Counted from the stretch's first letter, positions 1 through 12,816 are shown. The stretch is DNA of 64,000 nt from Pisaster brevispinus (GCA_023634235.1 JAMKCF010000001.1:17060258-17124257); one strand, 5' to 3'. Notes: a model not told the origin generated them from the sequence alone. Program-made: numbers and translations.

Positions 1-28
1 AAGTGCTCATTTTTGATGAGTAAATCAA

Positions 29-250
29 GTGGCCCCACTTAAGCAAGTAACAATCCCGAGAATGGAGCTGACAGCTGCAACAGTAGCAATTCGAGTTGAT
101 CATAAATGATCAAAAGGGAACTTGCAGTTGAAGTGGATGACACCTACTTTTGGACTGATAGTACATCAGTGCTGTGGTATATCAACAGTGGAACAACACG
201 CTTTAAGACATTTGTAGCTAACAGATTAGCAGTTAGGCGAAGTAAAACAA
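29..250 (+). pseudogene. BEL/Pao retrotransposon RNase H fragment
   Basis: Translation from about 29 gives a stretch containing PRMELTAAT, and from 106 a second stretch containing TDSTSVLWYI and FKTFVANRL. These are typical of the RNase H region of BEL/Pao polyproteins. The two parts lie in different frames: the first runs into a TGA at 107-109, so a frameshift separates them. Similarity stops at about 240 (after LAVRR) and unrelated sequence follows. It is a broken internal piece of pol on the plus strand, cut by the window edge on the left. It has the same orientation as the BEL integrase piece at 20905. Confidence 0.8.
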
Positions 251-666
251 AAATTATGTTGAGTGTCCCCGCCCGCTTCCTTTTTGGGGGCCGCATGGAT
301 TTTATTTTTATTTTTACCAATTCCAATTGAGACTTAAAAAACGTAAAATGTCAGCCGAGCCATCAGAAAATAAAATACTTGCAAGTCAGAAATTCCAATT
401 TATAGGTTATCAGTCCAGTTGACCTAAGTATGTACGATCCATTCGGGTATTTTTTTCCTGCAATCCTTTGGTATTAGCAGTAGCACTAACGAGTATTAAA
501 CGTTTGTCTTTTTCACGAGGACCGGATACGTCAATTTTTTATCGTCGTTGCTACATGTAAAGACGGGGTACAGACTCATTGACTCATTGATATGACTAGT
601 ATGAGCTTATGCAACTCCGAGTACACACGCTAACGTATTTAATACTAAACTCGGACAAGTCGGTTA
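251..666. other. stretch without recognisable gene
   Basis: Unique-looking flank between the BEL scrap and the Polinton left end. No ORF with family resemblance was seen. Confidence 0.5.
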
Positions 667-672
667 GACAGT
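667..672. other. Polinton target-site duplication, left copy
   Basis: GACAGT directly abuts the left terminal inverted repeat. The same six bases follow the right repeat at 12811-12816. Six-base duplications are the rule for Polintons/Mavericks, so this fixes both element ends. Confidence 0.9.
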
Positions 673-2910
673 AGTAGTGCAACTCGTCTGTTCAGGTAAT
701 TCCGCCAATGGATTAAGGGCCTCTCGACCAATCAGAAGGCTGCATTTGGGTCACGTGATACCTAATTTGCATATTTTTTGAGGAGCTGTTGGACTGAAAC
801 ATTTAATCTAGGGAGGGGTGTACAAAAAAGGCGTGAGGGATGTACTATTAATAGTTTAATATTAAAAATTATATGAAAGTAATGTAAAATTATCTAACCA
901 ATACACAAACAATTTTGAGTTATGTTTATTAAGGTAATATTGATTAATAAATAAGACCTGCTCAATTTAGTGATATGGACAAGCTTTACCTTCGTGAATG
1001 GTGTACGCCAATCGGAAAGTCATACGGGTCTATGTACGTGTGAATGCTGTTACGGCGTCGCCATACGTATAACGAAAGGGTCTAGTGCCCAACCAAAAAA
1101 TGTAGTTATAATAGTGTTCCCCACTCAGGGTGAAAGACTAAGCACACTTCGACAATAACAACACAACGTTCGTGTTGAGACAAGTTGTGAGGATTAATTC
1201 CAACAAGTCTTACAAACACGGTCCGATGGTATCTACGCTGGAAATAATATTTGAAAGCTGATTTTGTTTTGTTCCAAAAACCTATGGTCGGTTTGCATGA
1301 AAATAAACTCACCAAATTCACCGGCGTGTGTGCATGAAATCATGGAGGAATGAAACTCCCCACAGTGTATACATGTAATCTTGCATGTTTCTCTATGTTT
1401 GAAGGCATCGTCGAAGTAGATCATTAGGAAATCTATGATCTCTGTCAATATTTAATCCAATCGTTGCAATAACTGTACATTTGAAAAGAGTATGCTTCAT
1501 TTCGGAAACGAAAACGCGTAGACCTAATGTACCGCCATGAGTGAATACAAGTAGGCCCATACACAACAATTAGGTGTACACATGGGGCTATAGCTCCATG
1601 GTGTACGTGTGTATACTAATTTTCTTTTTGATCATTGATCCGAGGGGGTTGAACGAGCATAATCGATCGGTGGTCAGTACCCTTTTATGTAAAGGATTTA
1701 GCGCACGAGTTTAGATTTACGCGTCAGCAGTGGGCAGTTTATGGCTCGTGGGCCATTTTGTTGTTTTATTTACACAAACACACGCGACTGAAACATCCAA
1801 TGGCAATGATGTAAATTTAACCGTACTTTGAATGCTTCGATATAACCAGACAATGATTTAGTTAATGAGAAGGTCTGTGTTTTCTGTAATAAAACTTAAC
1901 TGCATCTTCAGCTATCAATATTTAGAGACGATCCAGTCGTCGAATTGCTTCGAATCCGTTCTCTAGATACATCACCGCCTAACGTGTTGGTATTTTGGTT
2001 GCCTTTAATATTATTGAGACTTAACCATAACCCGGTTTATAAACAGCGTTTCTTTACATTGACAATGGAGATCATTTATTACAACAGCTAAAAGCATCAA
2101 ACACACGATCAAGAATAAGAATATTTAAAAAAAAATTATAATAACGTTGTAATTATTTGTAATTAGTATTTCATAGTTATAGCTCTTAGCGTTATTATTA
2201 GTATTATTATGTTAAAGTTTTGATCTTTTTAGGAAATGGTGGGTGGTATAGGCCTATATATGATATATACATATGTATTTATAACCAATAGTATATAATA
2301 ATAATAATTATACATAATACAATACATACATACAACGTGGTCTTGCAACATAAATCAAATTAAATCAACAATAAACAAACAAATGTACACGTAATACATG
2401 TTGAAACACATCACCAAAACGAGAAATGGATAAAAAAAAAATCCATGTAAACCAAATGTATTAAACAAACAAAATCATACAAACATGTATCAAACACCAA
2501 AATATAAATAATTAAACCAAAAAAACACACCAAAAAACAACACCAAAGCATCAAAACAACAATTAATTTTAAAAATCAATACATTAATGATTTGCGATCG
2601 TTGTGTATATTTTAAAGCATTAACAACAACAACAAATTAACTTTTTAAAAATTATTTAGTTCTTTTATTTAATGGGCTTTGCAAACACTATAAGTGCAAT
2701 GCTTTCTATATTTTCCTGCAGATCAAATGTTTAAGTTGGTTTCGTTTATTGCCTTTTGGGTTAAACTGCAATGCATGTAAACAAGTGTTTTGTAAAGGTT
2801 CGGCATGGATGAAGATTCCTTTTATCACTCAACAAAGAAGTTAATGTACATTGAACTCGTTGTGGTTGAAGAGGCAAAAGACGGTTACTTATACGTGTTG
2901 CATTTTGCCC
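673..2910 (+). repeat. left terminal inverted repeat of Polinton
   Basis: Matches the reverse complement of 10593-12810 from the terminus to about 2910 with only scattered substitutions and small indels (by eye roughly 95-97% identical). Matching open frames at 1106-1321 and 12168-12377 are consequences of this identity. The similarity drops abruptly after the ATTTTGCCC at about 2910. Much of the repeat is AT-rich and non-coding. Confidence 0.9.
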
Positions 2911-3442
2911 ATTCTAGAAGAAAGACAATGCGATTCCCACTTCATCAAATAACACGCATTATCAATTAATGCGATACATACTACACACGTTTAACAAGTA
3001 TGGATCAGCGCTTGTGATCTACACTTCTTCTTGTAAAGGAGTGTATTCATCGACAAAGTAAACGCAAGCTCTCCAACAACGTCTCTTTCAGTGGATGATT
3101 TTCTAGTCATTTCCTAACACGTTGAAATTTGTTTTGAAAATGAACATAATTTGATTGATGAAAACTAAGTTCACCGCATAATAAACGGGTATTGGGATCA
3201 GTATGTTGTATTCCATTGACTGAGCTTATCAACTAAACTGTCTAAACGTTTTCAATCGATATCCTTGTTATGTAAATCCTAATTAAGCTTGTTTGCCCCG
3301 TAGGTTCTTGTTTTTACTCAACGAACACGACGGTGCCGTAAGGGGTGCCTGTATCAGTCCGTCAATGAACGGGCATTTCACGTGCACTCGTAAACAAGCT
3401 AGTGACGTCATAAGTCAACAATATGGTTGAATGACCAGCATG
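2911..3442 (+). repeat. diverged inner extension of left inverted repeat
   Basis: Beyond the sharp identity edge, a patchy and much weaker similarity to the reverse complement of 9961-10592 persists. Shared blocks include TTCTTGTAAAGGAGTG and a CAGTATGTTGTA block. It suggests an older, longer repeat of which only the outer part has been kept identical. Confidence 0.65.
3389..3437 (+). promoter_or_regulatory. conserved CRE-containing block, left
   Basis: A block of about 45 bases is far better conserved with its inverted partner than the sequence around it. It holds the palindromic CRE/ATF core TGACGTCA (3403-3410) within AGCTAGTGACGTCATAAGTC. The match to the other end is visible; the promoter role is inference. 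It sits just inside the inverted repeat, where Polinton genes would begin. Confidence 0.45.
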
Positions 3443-6006
3443 TGCATGGAAAGGACTCTTTATTTTAGAGCGTGGAGGCCTTCCTCCATAGTCATAGCAT
3501 AGAGCAAGGAAGTAAAAGTATTTCACGCTTTGTTTTTGTCAGTACAGTACGTTATTTACAACAATAAGGTTTATCGGACATTGGACTAAAACAAGAAAGG
3601 TATACTTAAGGTGTACTTAAAGACTAACTAGTTACATAAAAAAAACCTGCTCGAGCTTTCTTAGCAACAACTACTTCATGCGTCAGATGACTTTGGAATG
3701 TAAGCACAAATAAATGCATTTTAATTGGTGTAGATGTGCCTCAATTAAAGTTGTTGGCCTATTAAATTATCATTAACCGCAGATAGGCCTACACATGGTT
3801 CACATTTGTAGTTTTGAAACATCCCATGTCTCAATGATTGAGAAAAACTAAAGTGCAACAAAACAAATTATTTGATATGACTTTATTGACTGTAATGAAT
3901 GTATTTACTCCCTTGTAAAAGCCACGTAAGGATCAAGTATAAAATGCAGTAGAGAAATTTACAACGTACGGAAAAATTTACGGAAAACTTTATCCCTGTT
4001 TTGTGCAGAAAATCCGCCACACCACCACTGTGTGTGTGCTGACCATGATCAGGCTGAGTTTACAGCCAGAAATGGATTAATCCATTTACATTATAGGGGA
4101 CAAAACTCTACTTTATTTTACAGAGTGGCAGGAAGCAAGAGGTTTATATATAAACAAAATACACAAGAAATTAAGAATGATAAATGAATTGATTATATTT
4201 CCAAGTCTCACAAGTATAGAGTAGGTTATAATTAGTATGCAAGAAATATGTAACTTAATTTAATTTGATGACAAGACAAGCTTGCACAAAAACGTGATTC
4301 GTCATATAGGCCTACTCATTGACACGTGTCTCAACACATTTTTAGAATGATTGGCATCCAACACATCTGAAAAACACCTCTATCAGTCACAGTCGTGTCA
4401 AAGAGAACTTAAAATACCCCAAATAAAATAGACTATGGGCATTAAAACACGGTATATGTTGAACCGAGAGGCTTTTTAAATATAAAATTATTGAGGCAAA
4501 AAGAATGACGACTTAAAACAGCGAAAAGCTTTGCCAAACGAAGAATTCTTCAAATGCACCTTGTTTCAATCAAAAAGTGCCCCCCTTGGCTGGTTCCTAA
4601 TGAAATAGAAATTGTATTTTTAGGAAGAGGAATATGTACATACATGTATATACATATTTATTGTTATACACATGTACATGTACTACACAAAGCAGAGCGA
4701 CTTAGCATGTTAAACAAAATCACTTTTCCAAAACAGAGGAAAACGTCTCCTGAGCGTGTGAATTTTAAGGGAATTGATCGCTTTGAACAGATCGACGTGA
4801 AAGGCGTTGAGCAGATGCACGCTAGTTTTTCATATGTTGATATGAAAATCAAATGATGTTAATAATGAGTTAAAGAAATTAAAGATAATCACACTTCTGA
4901 AACAAAATAAAGAAACAACACGGGTGCCTAAAATCAACCGGAATTTATGTAGTGAATTTTTCGTCACTAAATTTCTTAAGTGATCAAAGGGCGATATAGA
5001 GTACGAAGTATTTTAATCACAATCAATAACTAAAACCAATATACAAATTACTGTCTTGCAAATAACTGTTGTTTAAACACTTATTCGAAATAATTGCAGT
5101 AAAATAGCATTTAGCAAAGTTGATTAGATGAAAATATAATGATAACTAATTGAACATAATAAGGTCTAATAATGACATTCAGAAAATGGAGCAGTTATCA
5201 TCAACGCCGTATCATCTCCGCCTCCTATATATTTACCGAGTGATGTTATCATAGCTGTTTTTTCCTAAGACATTGTTAAAATGAAAGTATTACTAAATTT
5301 GAAAAAAATAATAACAAAATATACCTACTCGGCGTATGTTACGATAAACGTCTTGATATTATGATACTACAAAAAAAAAACCCCAAAAAACCAAACAATA
5401 TTTAGAAAAAGTTACATCTTACAAGTATTACTCTTTCATTGCAGTTAGTTAATTTAAAATCAAAAGGTAACTGTTAAATTAAAAGATATGTGCAAGATAT
5501 ACTTGTAAAATTCTGTAAATTTTATCTCGTACAAGATCAAGATATTTAACTTCAAAAGCACAAACTAATTGATATAATTCAAAACAAGAATGAGATAATG
5601 CATCATGTTTTCATCTTTCACATTATAAATTGCACATGCCTTACACAAGAAGGAACATTGATAAATGTTCAGCACAACAAGTCGTTATAAACAAAGAAAA
5701 AATAATAAAACGGTATCAAATTGAAATGTTCAAACACAAAGTGCCGGATGTATGTAGAAAATATATCCGAACAGTTACAAAAATGATACAAAGAGGTCAT
5801 CTTGAGTTTGACGGTAAAATTTTAAAGCAAAAGAAGCATGCAATGTCCTGCATGGCAGTTGAAAAATAAATCAACCTCCTAATTCAAGCAAATGTCAAGT
5901 TTTAAACAAAGATAGTCAAATTAACATGGAATATACAATTTCATCATAAGCGGTTATTATGATATTAATGCTTTGCAGTCGAATGTCTTTAACGTCACGA
6001 TAGTGT
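3443..6006. other. Polinton interior without a recognised gene
   Basis: About 2.5 kb of AT-rich sequence where other Polinton genes would be expected. Two short plus-strand open frames occur: 4554-4856 (100 codons, no recognised motif) and 5630-5869 (see separate entry). No integrase, ATPase or capsid motifs were seen in any frame by eye. Confidence 0.5.
5630..5869 (+). CDS. hypothetical 79-aa basic protein inside Polinton
   Basis: ATG-initiated open frame, lysine- and arginine-rich, with runs such as NKEKIIKRYQ and KILKQKKH. I do not recognise the family. It lies inside the Polinton, oriented away from the polymerase gene, and has a more protein-like composition than surrounding AT-rich frames. 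It could be a small accessory ORF or chance. Confidence 0.2.
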   Translation: MHMPYTRRNIDKCSAQQVVINKEKIIKRYQIEMFKHKVPDVCRKYIRTVTKMIQRGHLEFDGKILKQKKHAMSCMAVEK

Positions 6007-9000
6007 TCAATAACCGTAGGGAACAGTGTCAAAATTTTCAATTTGTAACCTTTTCGTGTACACAACTTGGTAATTCTTTTTTTTCTTCTTTGGTCTTTAT
6101 TGCCATATCTTTTTTATTTCTGCAGATTTCATAAGGATCAGTCACTTGTACTTTTTCCGGACCCTCTTTATGAACCATTCTAAACATTGTGTCAAAATTA
6201 ACAATGACCTCGTTGCGATAATTTAATGTGATGCCTCGTACTTAACATATTGTTGAGTATCCATTTCTATCCGGTTTGGCTAATTTGTATGCGTAGTTCT
6301 TTGGCCCACCGGAAACAAACTCAACGATGTGATTATCCGAATCAATTTCATTCGTCAACTCCCCTAAAAAATCCCCAGTTTCTGGTTCCCATTCATCGTT
6401 CGACTGACATAAATCACACTATCTGTGTCGTAATACAACACTCGACTGCCTAGACCTTCTAATAGTTCATATAGTTTAAGCCGGGCGTGAGCTGTCGTGT
6501 ATGCTGCAATAATGACGTTTGTACGGCCTGATGGTTCAACGAATTCTTCGGAGTTTTGCCAGTGGACTTCTACTATCTCATCGTTGATGAAGTTGATGCT
6601 ATTGACGTCGACGTTATCACTGGTCATCATGTCGAAAAATTCCACAGGATCCGTCACGTGTGTTGTCTTAGCCATGTTTGTCCTCTGCCCAAATTTCCCC
6701 CAAAAACTGTTTAGCATTAGTTTGGCCAGCGCTCTCAACCCTGGGTTCCTCTTAATGTTGTCCCAATCAAGACGAATCCCTTCCTTCTCATAGTACTGTT
6801 CGATGTATCGATTTTTATCTTCATCTGTTTGGCACCATTGAGGCCAATCGCTTGCTTCTTGTTTCACCTTCAGGAAGGCATTGACGTAGGAAGCGAACAG
6901 ACCACCTGCCTTCGTGTCTGGGTCATACACCGACACATCGTCGAAATGCCAGACTTCGTAAATCTTTAGTAGAATGTAACCCATCGAGAGGGCTTTCTGC
7001 AACTCCATGGTGACCCAGGTACCAGTCAAAGCACGTTCTTCATCAGTATGTAAACACGGGGACAGTTGTTGGGATTCGCTGCATGTTGAACACAATGGAA
7101 ACATTAGGCGACTTGATGCAAGTAGCCATGCAAGTATGCCCATGATGCAGACAGCCATGAAACTCCAAGACAGTTCCGACTCCATCCTCGACGTAGAAGC
7201 CATCTGCCTTGTACTTGCCGATGACCATCTCCCCATTATTAGCAGCGTGTTGGATGTGTTGACCGGTTTGATGAGACATCCATTTCAGCCATTTTAGAGC
7301 TTTGATGGATTGTCTGTCATTGGATCGATAACCCTGTGGTGGAATGATACCTATGGTGGTGGGTTCGAGGTATTTAGTCCTGTACACCAGGTTACACGCT
7401 GAAGCTATGGTGATGCAGTGTTCAAAGGGATCAATGCCGGGTGTGTTGTCATCAGCCGTCATCTCCATAAAGAGAGATCTGAACCGTAGACAGCAACGAC
7501 GGAGAATATCCACATCTGACTGGCAGTATTTCAGGATCTCCTCCTTCAAGTCAAATGAATCTTGCTGATGTTCAGTGTACCATTCGATAAACTTTTGTCT
7601 GTCAACCGATTTCATGCTATCAGGGTTGTAACATTTAATATCCGGCAAATGGGGAAGTACTTTATCTTGGTTGGCCCTTGTATTGAACAAATGCGGGAAA
7701 TAACCTTTGGCCAGCTCAGTCAGGCCAAACGCACCGGGAAGCTTGGACAAGACCATGGGTAAAATATTCATGGAATCGATAAATTTCATGTCATTTGCGG
7801 CAACATCAATACTCATGACTTTAGCACCATTCAGGATGACCTGGGGTAAGATGGCGTTATCATACAGATATCTGAGAATAAAGTTTGAGTCGTATCCTCT
7901 GAAATTATGACAGATTACTATTGACCCTGCATTGTTCTCCCTAAACAGCCATTCGCAGAATTCTTTAGTGGTGTTCGGACCGTAGCAAGTGCGTTGTCGT
8001 TCACCGCATCTCTGACAAGCTTTGCCATCTTCATGATCTAGACACTCACTACATACTTTGTGTGCAATACACAGATTTGGTTCGTGGACTCCCGTTTCCT
8101 GCATACACTCAAAGTCGAAGAAGATGTATGAGGGTGATGCGTCATCTTCTTTTGTCTGTACATCTTTATCGAGAGTGTCTTCCATTGACTGGACTTTACT
8201 GTGCAAGTTGTCCGGTATCGGCAGACTGGTGGCAGGTTGCATGTAACAAAGATGGTCCTGGGTACGTATTCTTTACAAGTGGCGCAATACTTTTCACCGC
8301 AAACATGTTCTTTTCCTCGGTGACGTCTTCTGCTAACAAACTGACTGCAAATCTGACATCTGTAATGCGTTTTGCATACCGACTTGCCCGGACTGGTTTC
8401 TTTTTGATGATTTTTAAAGCACGAAAAGCTTTTGAAAGACCTGTTGCAGTCGCTGCAGTATACCCAGTCCTCCTCAATGCAGTTGGCCTGAAAGCACAGC
8501 TTGCATGAATTCTCACAACGATGATCTTCTTTGTGATCGTAGCCTTTAAAACAGTTTGGGCAAAAGTAACTTCGGTTCAGGAAAGAGGGCATACTGGTGA
8601 TGTCATAATGCCCGTGATGAAAATAAACTGAAATTCGTTTGTCCGCTGGTGGGCCTTTGTATATGATGGCGTTGAAGTGCTCCTTAGAAACAACCAGTAT
8701 CTGGTAACCAGTCAACACGTTTTGAAATTGCTTTATTTCATCAATACCGCAAACAGTTAAAGGTATCCCAGCCTGCCTATGAAGATCTTCTGCAAGTATT
8801 CGCTGTAGACTGCATCCATGACGTATGGCTTCCCATTTCTCGTGGTCATCGACGTTTGCTTTGCCTGTTACAATGGCTCTAGCGCAGCACAGGTCGTCTT
8901 TGTTTTTGATTTGTATGATACACTTTTTCTCCTTGAGAAAACGCTCAATGTTAACGTACCGTTTCTTCTTGATTTTACCACCTAAGGGCATACAGACGTG

Positions 9001-9582
9001 GGTCATGTGTATTTCCAGACTACTGTCTATGGAAAATTCCTCATACGACTGCAGGACTTGCTCAACTCTAGCCAAGAAACGTTCAGCTGTCAGTTTATTC
9101 TTAGGAATGAATGGAAGTTGAATGGGATAGTCCAGTTCAGCACATGTGACTATTATGCGGATGAGATCTTGGTGTTCAGCGCCGGTTGTTAACGTGTCGA
9201 AAAGACTATCAAACACCCTGTGTAGGGTATCTAGGATAGCCGTTGGGTCTTGGACGTCTAAGTTCTCATTGAATGTAACCTTATAAGTCGTCCCTTTGGT
9301 TTTAAACTTCTTCACAAGCACTTCATGCACCTTGTCGACGTGGTACAGATCGGTGACGTCATTGATCTTCTGTCGTTTTCAGGGATTACCATCACCGAGA
9401 CCAACTTGAGGAACATCCTTCTGATGCTGACTGCGCTGGTGTCTGATGTAATTATCAAGACGGGCAAACACCTTTCCACATACATCACATTGGTGTTGGT
9501 TAGTGTTGCTATGACGGGCTCGATGACGGACGTAGTTACTACGCTTGAAGAATGTTTTACGGCAAATCTCGCAGGAAAACAT
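6007..9582 (-). pseudogene. Polinton family-B DNA polymerase (broken)
   Basis: Reading from 9582: two C2H2 fingers (CEIC...HRARH, CDVC...HQRSQH), an in-frame TGA at 9379-9381, then a Polinton-type N-terminal region (DDLCCARAIVTGKA, cysteine-rich segment around 8350-8560), then the proofreading exonuclease with FFDFE (ExoI), HNFRGYDSNF (ExoII) and YCQSDVDIL (ExoIII). The palm keeps KLMLNSFWGKFGQ (motif B) and YYDTDS (motif C), and the C terminus ends at about 6007. Frames change near 8262, near 7115, at about 6370 and in an A-rich run near 6080. At about 7115 the exonuclease side runs straight into the region after palm motif A, so the motif-A aspartate segment is missing. The gene is inactive. 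The family copies element DNA by protein priming. Confidence 0.88.
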
Positions 9583-9960
9583 TTTGATCGCAGATCTGCA
9601 ATTAAAAAAAAACCAGTTCAGGTTAAATTACTGTACTCATTCAAAAGGTGTGAGGTTTAAAAACAAAATTATAGACGTCATGGATTGTACCGGTTGAAAG
9701 CGCAAAGCTAGGGAAATATAAGTTTGCCTCTTTTAAAGCTTTTGGGAAAAGGTCATGAATAGAGTTGTAAAAAGCTTATCAAACTGATCTTTATATACAA
9801 CGAGACAATTGATGCAATTCAATACACAATATGCGTCTTCTTTTAGTCTTCTTTTCTATTGTCTTCTTTTCTTCTTTTTTCTTTGAAAGATAATTCCTCC
9901 CTCTCTGAAAAAAATCATGTTCAGACACGTTGGACCATAAAGCAAGGACCACAAGTTGCC

Positions 9961-10009
9961 GGTCAGTCAACCATGTTGTTGACTTATGACGTCACTAGCT
10001 TGTTTACAA
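9961..10009 (-). promoter_or_regulatory. conserved CRE-containing block, right
   Basis: Inverted partner of 3389-3437 with the same TGACGTCA core (TGACGTCA at 9987-9994). It lies upstream of the minus-strand polymerase gene, which starts at 9582, so it is a plausible promoter element for that gene. Confidence 0.45.
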
Positions 10010-10592
10010 CATATACCCGTCTATGGACAAGCAAACGCTGTAGAGGTCGATTGCTGAACGGTGAAGTGTGGTGACATGTATTTGCGCAGTGCCCCTGGAT
10101 GTGTTTACATGTCTAGCTTAATATTGTAAATCGCATTTTGCCATCGCCCGTTATTACACAGGGCTATCGATCTGTTCCATAATACATCAGGATACCCTGT
10201 CCTAAAACATTTATAAACTTTAGATGGTAAGATCAGTCATTGAATTACAACATACTGACCTAAATACCCTTTTATTATGCGATGTACTTATTTTTCATAA
10301 ATCAAAGTACCTTCATGGTATATCTATAAAAACAGTTTTCACCATGTTGAGAAAGTATAGGACAATTCAGCTCCTGAAAGATCTTGTCTCGGGGAGATTG
10401 AGTTTACTATGCCGACGAACGCACTCCTTTACAAGAAAAAAAGTGGGGATAACGAGCACTGATCCGACTTTTATTACTAAATTCTGTTGAGAGTAGCGTT
10501 ATAATTTATATAAACAGAACAAAAAAGTATGGAGCTTGTTAAAATCAATACGGCCGAGAACTGCGATGACGGAATAAACGTTTATTCTATAA
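9961..10592 (-). repeat. diverged inner extension of right inverted repeat
   Basis: Partner of 2911-3442, in inverted orientation. Blocks of similarity are separated by unalignable stretches. Confidence 0.65.
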
Positions 10593-12810
10593 GGGGCAAA
10601 ATGCAACACGTATAAATAACTGTCTTTTGCCTCTTCAACCACAACGAGTTCAATGTACATTAACTTCTTTGTTGAGTGATAAAAGGAACCTTTACAAAAC
10701 ACTTGTTTACATGCATTGCAGTTTAACCCCAAAGGCAATAAACGAAACCAACTTAAACATTTGATCTGCAGGAAAATATAGAAAGCATTGCACTTATAGT
10801 GTTTGCAAAGCCCATTAAAAAAAAGAAGTAAATAATTTTTAAAAAGTTAATTTGTTGTTGTTGTTAATGCTTTAAAATATACACAACGATCGCAAATCAT
10901 TAATGTATTGATTTTTAAAATTAATTGTTGTTTTGATGCTTTGGTGTTGTTTTTTGGTGTGTTTTTTTGGTTTAATTATTTATATTTTGGTGTTTGATAC
11001 ATGTTTGTATGATTTTGTTTGTTTAATACATTTGGTTTACATGGATTTTTTTTTTATCCATTTCTCGTTTTGGTGATGTGTTTCAACATGTATTACGTGT
11101 ACATTTGTTTGTTTATTGTTGATTTAATTTGATTTATGTTGCAAGACCACGTTGTATGTATGTATTGTATTATGTATAATTATTATTATTATATACTATT
11201 GGTTATATATACATATGTATATATCATATATAGGCCTATACCACCCACCATTTCCTAAAAAGATCAAAACTTTAACATAATAATACTAATAATAACGCTA
11301 AGAGCTATAACTGTGAAATACTAATGACAAATAATTACAACGTTATTATAATTTTTTTTTAAATATTCTTATTCTTGATCGTGTGTTTGATGCTTTTAGC
11401 TGTTGTAATAAATGATCTCCATTGTCAATGTAAAGAAACGCTGTTTATAAACCGGGTTATGGTTAAGTCTCAATAATATTAAAGGCAACCAAAATACCAA
11501 CAAGTTAGGCGGTGATGTATCTAGAGAACGGATTCGAAGCAATTCGACGACTGGATCGTCTCTAAATATTGATAGCTGAAGATGCAGTTTAGTTTTATTA
11601 CAGAAAAAAACAGACCTCATTAACTAAATCATTGTCTGGTTATATCGAAGCATTCAAAGTACGGTTAAATTTACATCATTGCCATTGGATGTTTCAGTCG
11701 CGTGTTTTTGTGTAAATAAAACAACAAAATGGCCCACGAGCCATAAACTGCCCACTGCTGACGCGTAAATCTAAACTCGTGTGTTAAATCCTTTACATAA
11801 AAGGGTATTGACCACCGATCGATTATGCTCGTTCAACCCCCTCGGATCAATGATCAAAAAGAAAATTAGTATACACACGTACACCATGGAGCTATAGCCC
11901 CATGTGTACACCTAATTGTTGTGTATGGGCCTACTTGTATTCACTCATGGCGGTACATTAGGTCTACGCGTTTTCGTTTCCGAAATGAAGCATACTCTTT
12001 TCAAATGTACAGTTATTGCAACGATTGGATTAAATATTGACAGATCATAGATTTCCTAATGATCTACTTCGACGATGCCTTCAAACATAGAGAAACATGC
12101 AAGATTACATGTATACACTGTGGGGAGTTTCATTCCTCCATGATTTCATGCACACACGCCGGTCAATTTGGTGAGTTTATTTTCATGCAAACCGACCATA
12201 GGTTTTTGGAACAAAACTAAATCAGCTTTCAAATATTATTTCCAGCGTAGATACCATCGGACCGTGTTTGTAAGACTTGTTGGAATTAATCCTCACAACT
12301 TGTCTCAACACGAACGTTGTGTTGTTATTGTCGAAGTGTGCTTAGTCTGTCACCCTGAGTGGGGAACACTATTATAACTACATTTTTTGGTTGGGCACTA
12401 GACCCTTTCGTTATACGTATGACGACGCCATAACAGCATTCACACGTACATAGACCCGTATGACTTTCCGATTGGCGTACACCATTCACGAAGGTAAAGC
12501 TTGTCTATATCACTAAATTGAGCAGGTCTTATTTATTAATCAATATTACCTTAACAAACGTAACTCAAACTTGTTTGTGTATTGGTTAGATAATTTTACA
12601 TTACTTTCATATGATTTTTAATATTAAACTATTAATAGTACATCCCTCACGCCTTTATTGTACACCCCTCCCTAGATTAAATGTTACAGTCCAACAGCTC
12701 CTCAAAAAATATGCAAATTAGGTATCACGTGACCAAAATGCAGTCTTCTGATTGGTCGAGAGGCCCTTAATCCATTGGCGGAATTACCTGAACAGACGAG
12801 TTGCACTACT
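10593..12810 (-). repeat. right terminal inverted repeat of Polinton
   Basis: Inverted partner of 673-2910. It ends CGAGTTGCACTACT directly before the GACAGT target copy. Confidence 0.9.
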
Positions 12811-12816
12811 GACAGT
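12811..12816. other. Polinton target-site duplication, right copy
   Basis: GACAGT, identical to 667-672, immediately after the element terminus ending in ...GCACTACT. Confidence 0.9.

Larger units (their letters stand above)
673..12810. mobile_element. Polinton/Maverick-like DNA transposon, non-autonomous derivative
   Basis: The element is about 12.1 kb, bounded by inverted repeats that begin AGTAGTGCAACTCG and by a perfect 6-bp duplication of the target. Polintons characteristically have 5'-AG termini and 6-bp duplications. The only recognisable gene is a broken family-B DNA polymerase on the minus strand (6007-9582). I found no retroviral-type integrase, packaging ATPase, protease or capsid genes in the interior. 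The 2.2-kb inverted repeats are longer than the roughly 0.1-1 kb usually described for the group. Likely an internally deleted copy mobilised in trans. Confidence 0.88.

Noticed and set aside
1106..1321. 71-codon ORF matched by a near-identical ORF at 12168-12377
   Set aside because: Both lie in the Polinton inverted repeats; the match reflects repeat identity and the protein has no family resemblance.
8062..8508. 148-codon plus-strand ORF opposite PolB
   Set aside because: Antisense shadow of the Polinton polymerase; no own motifs.
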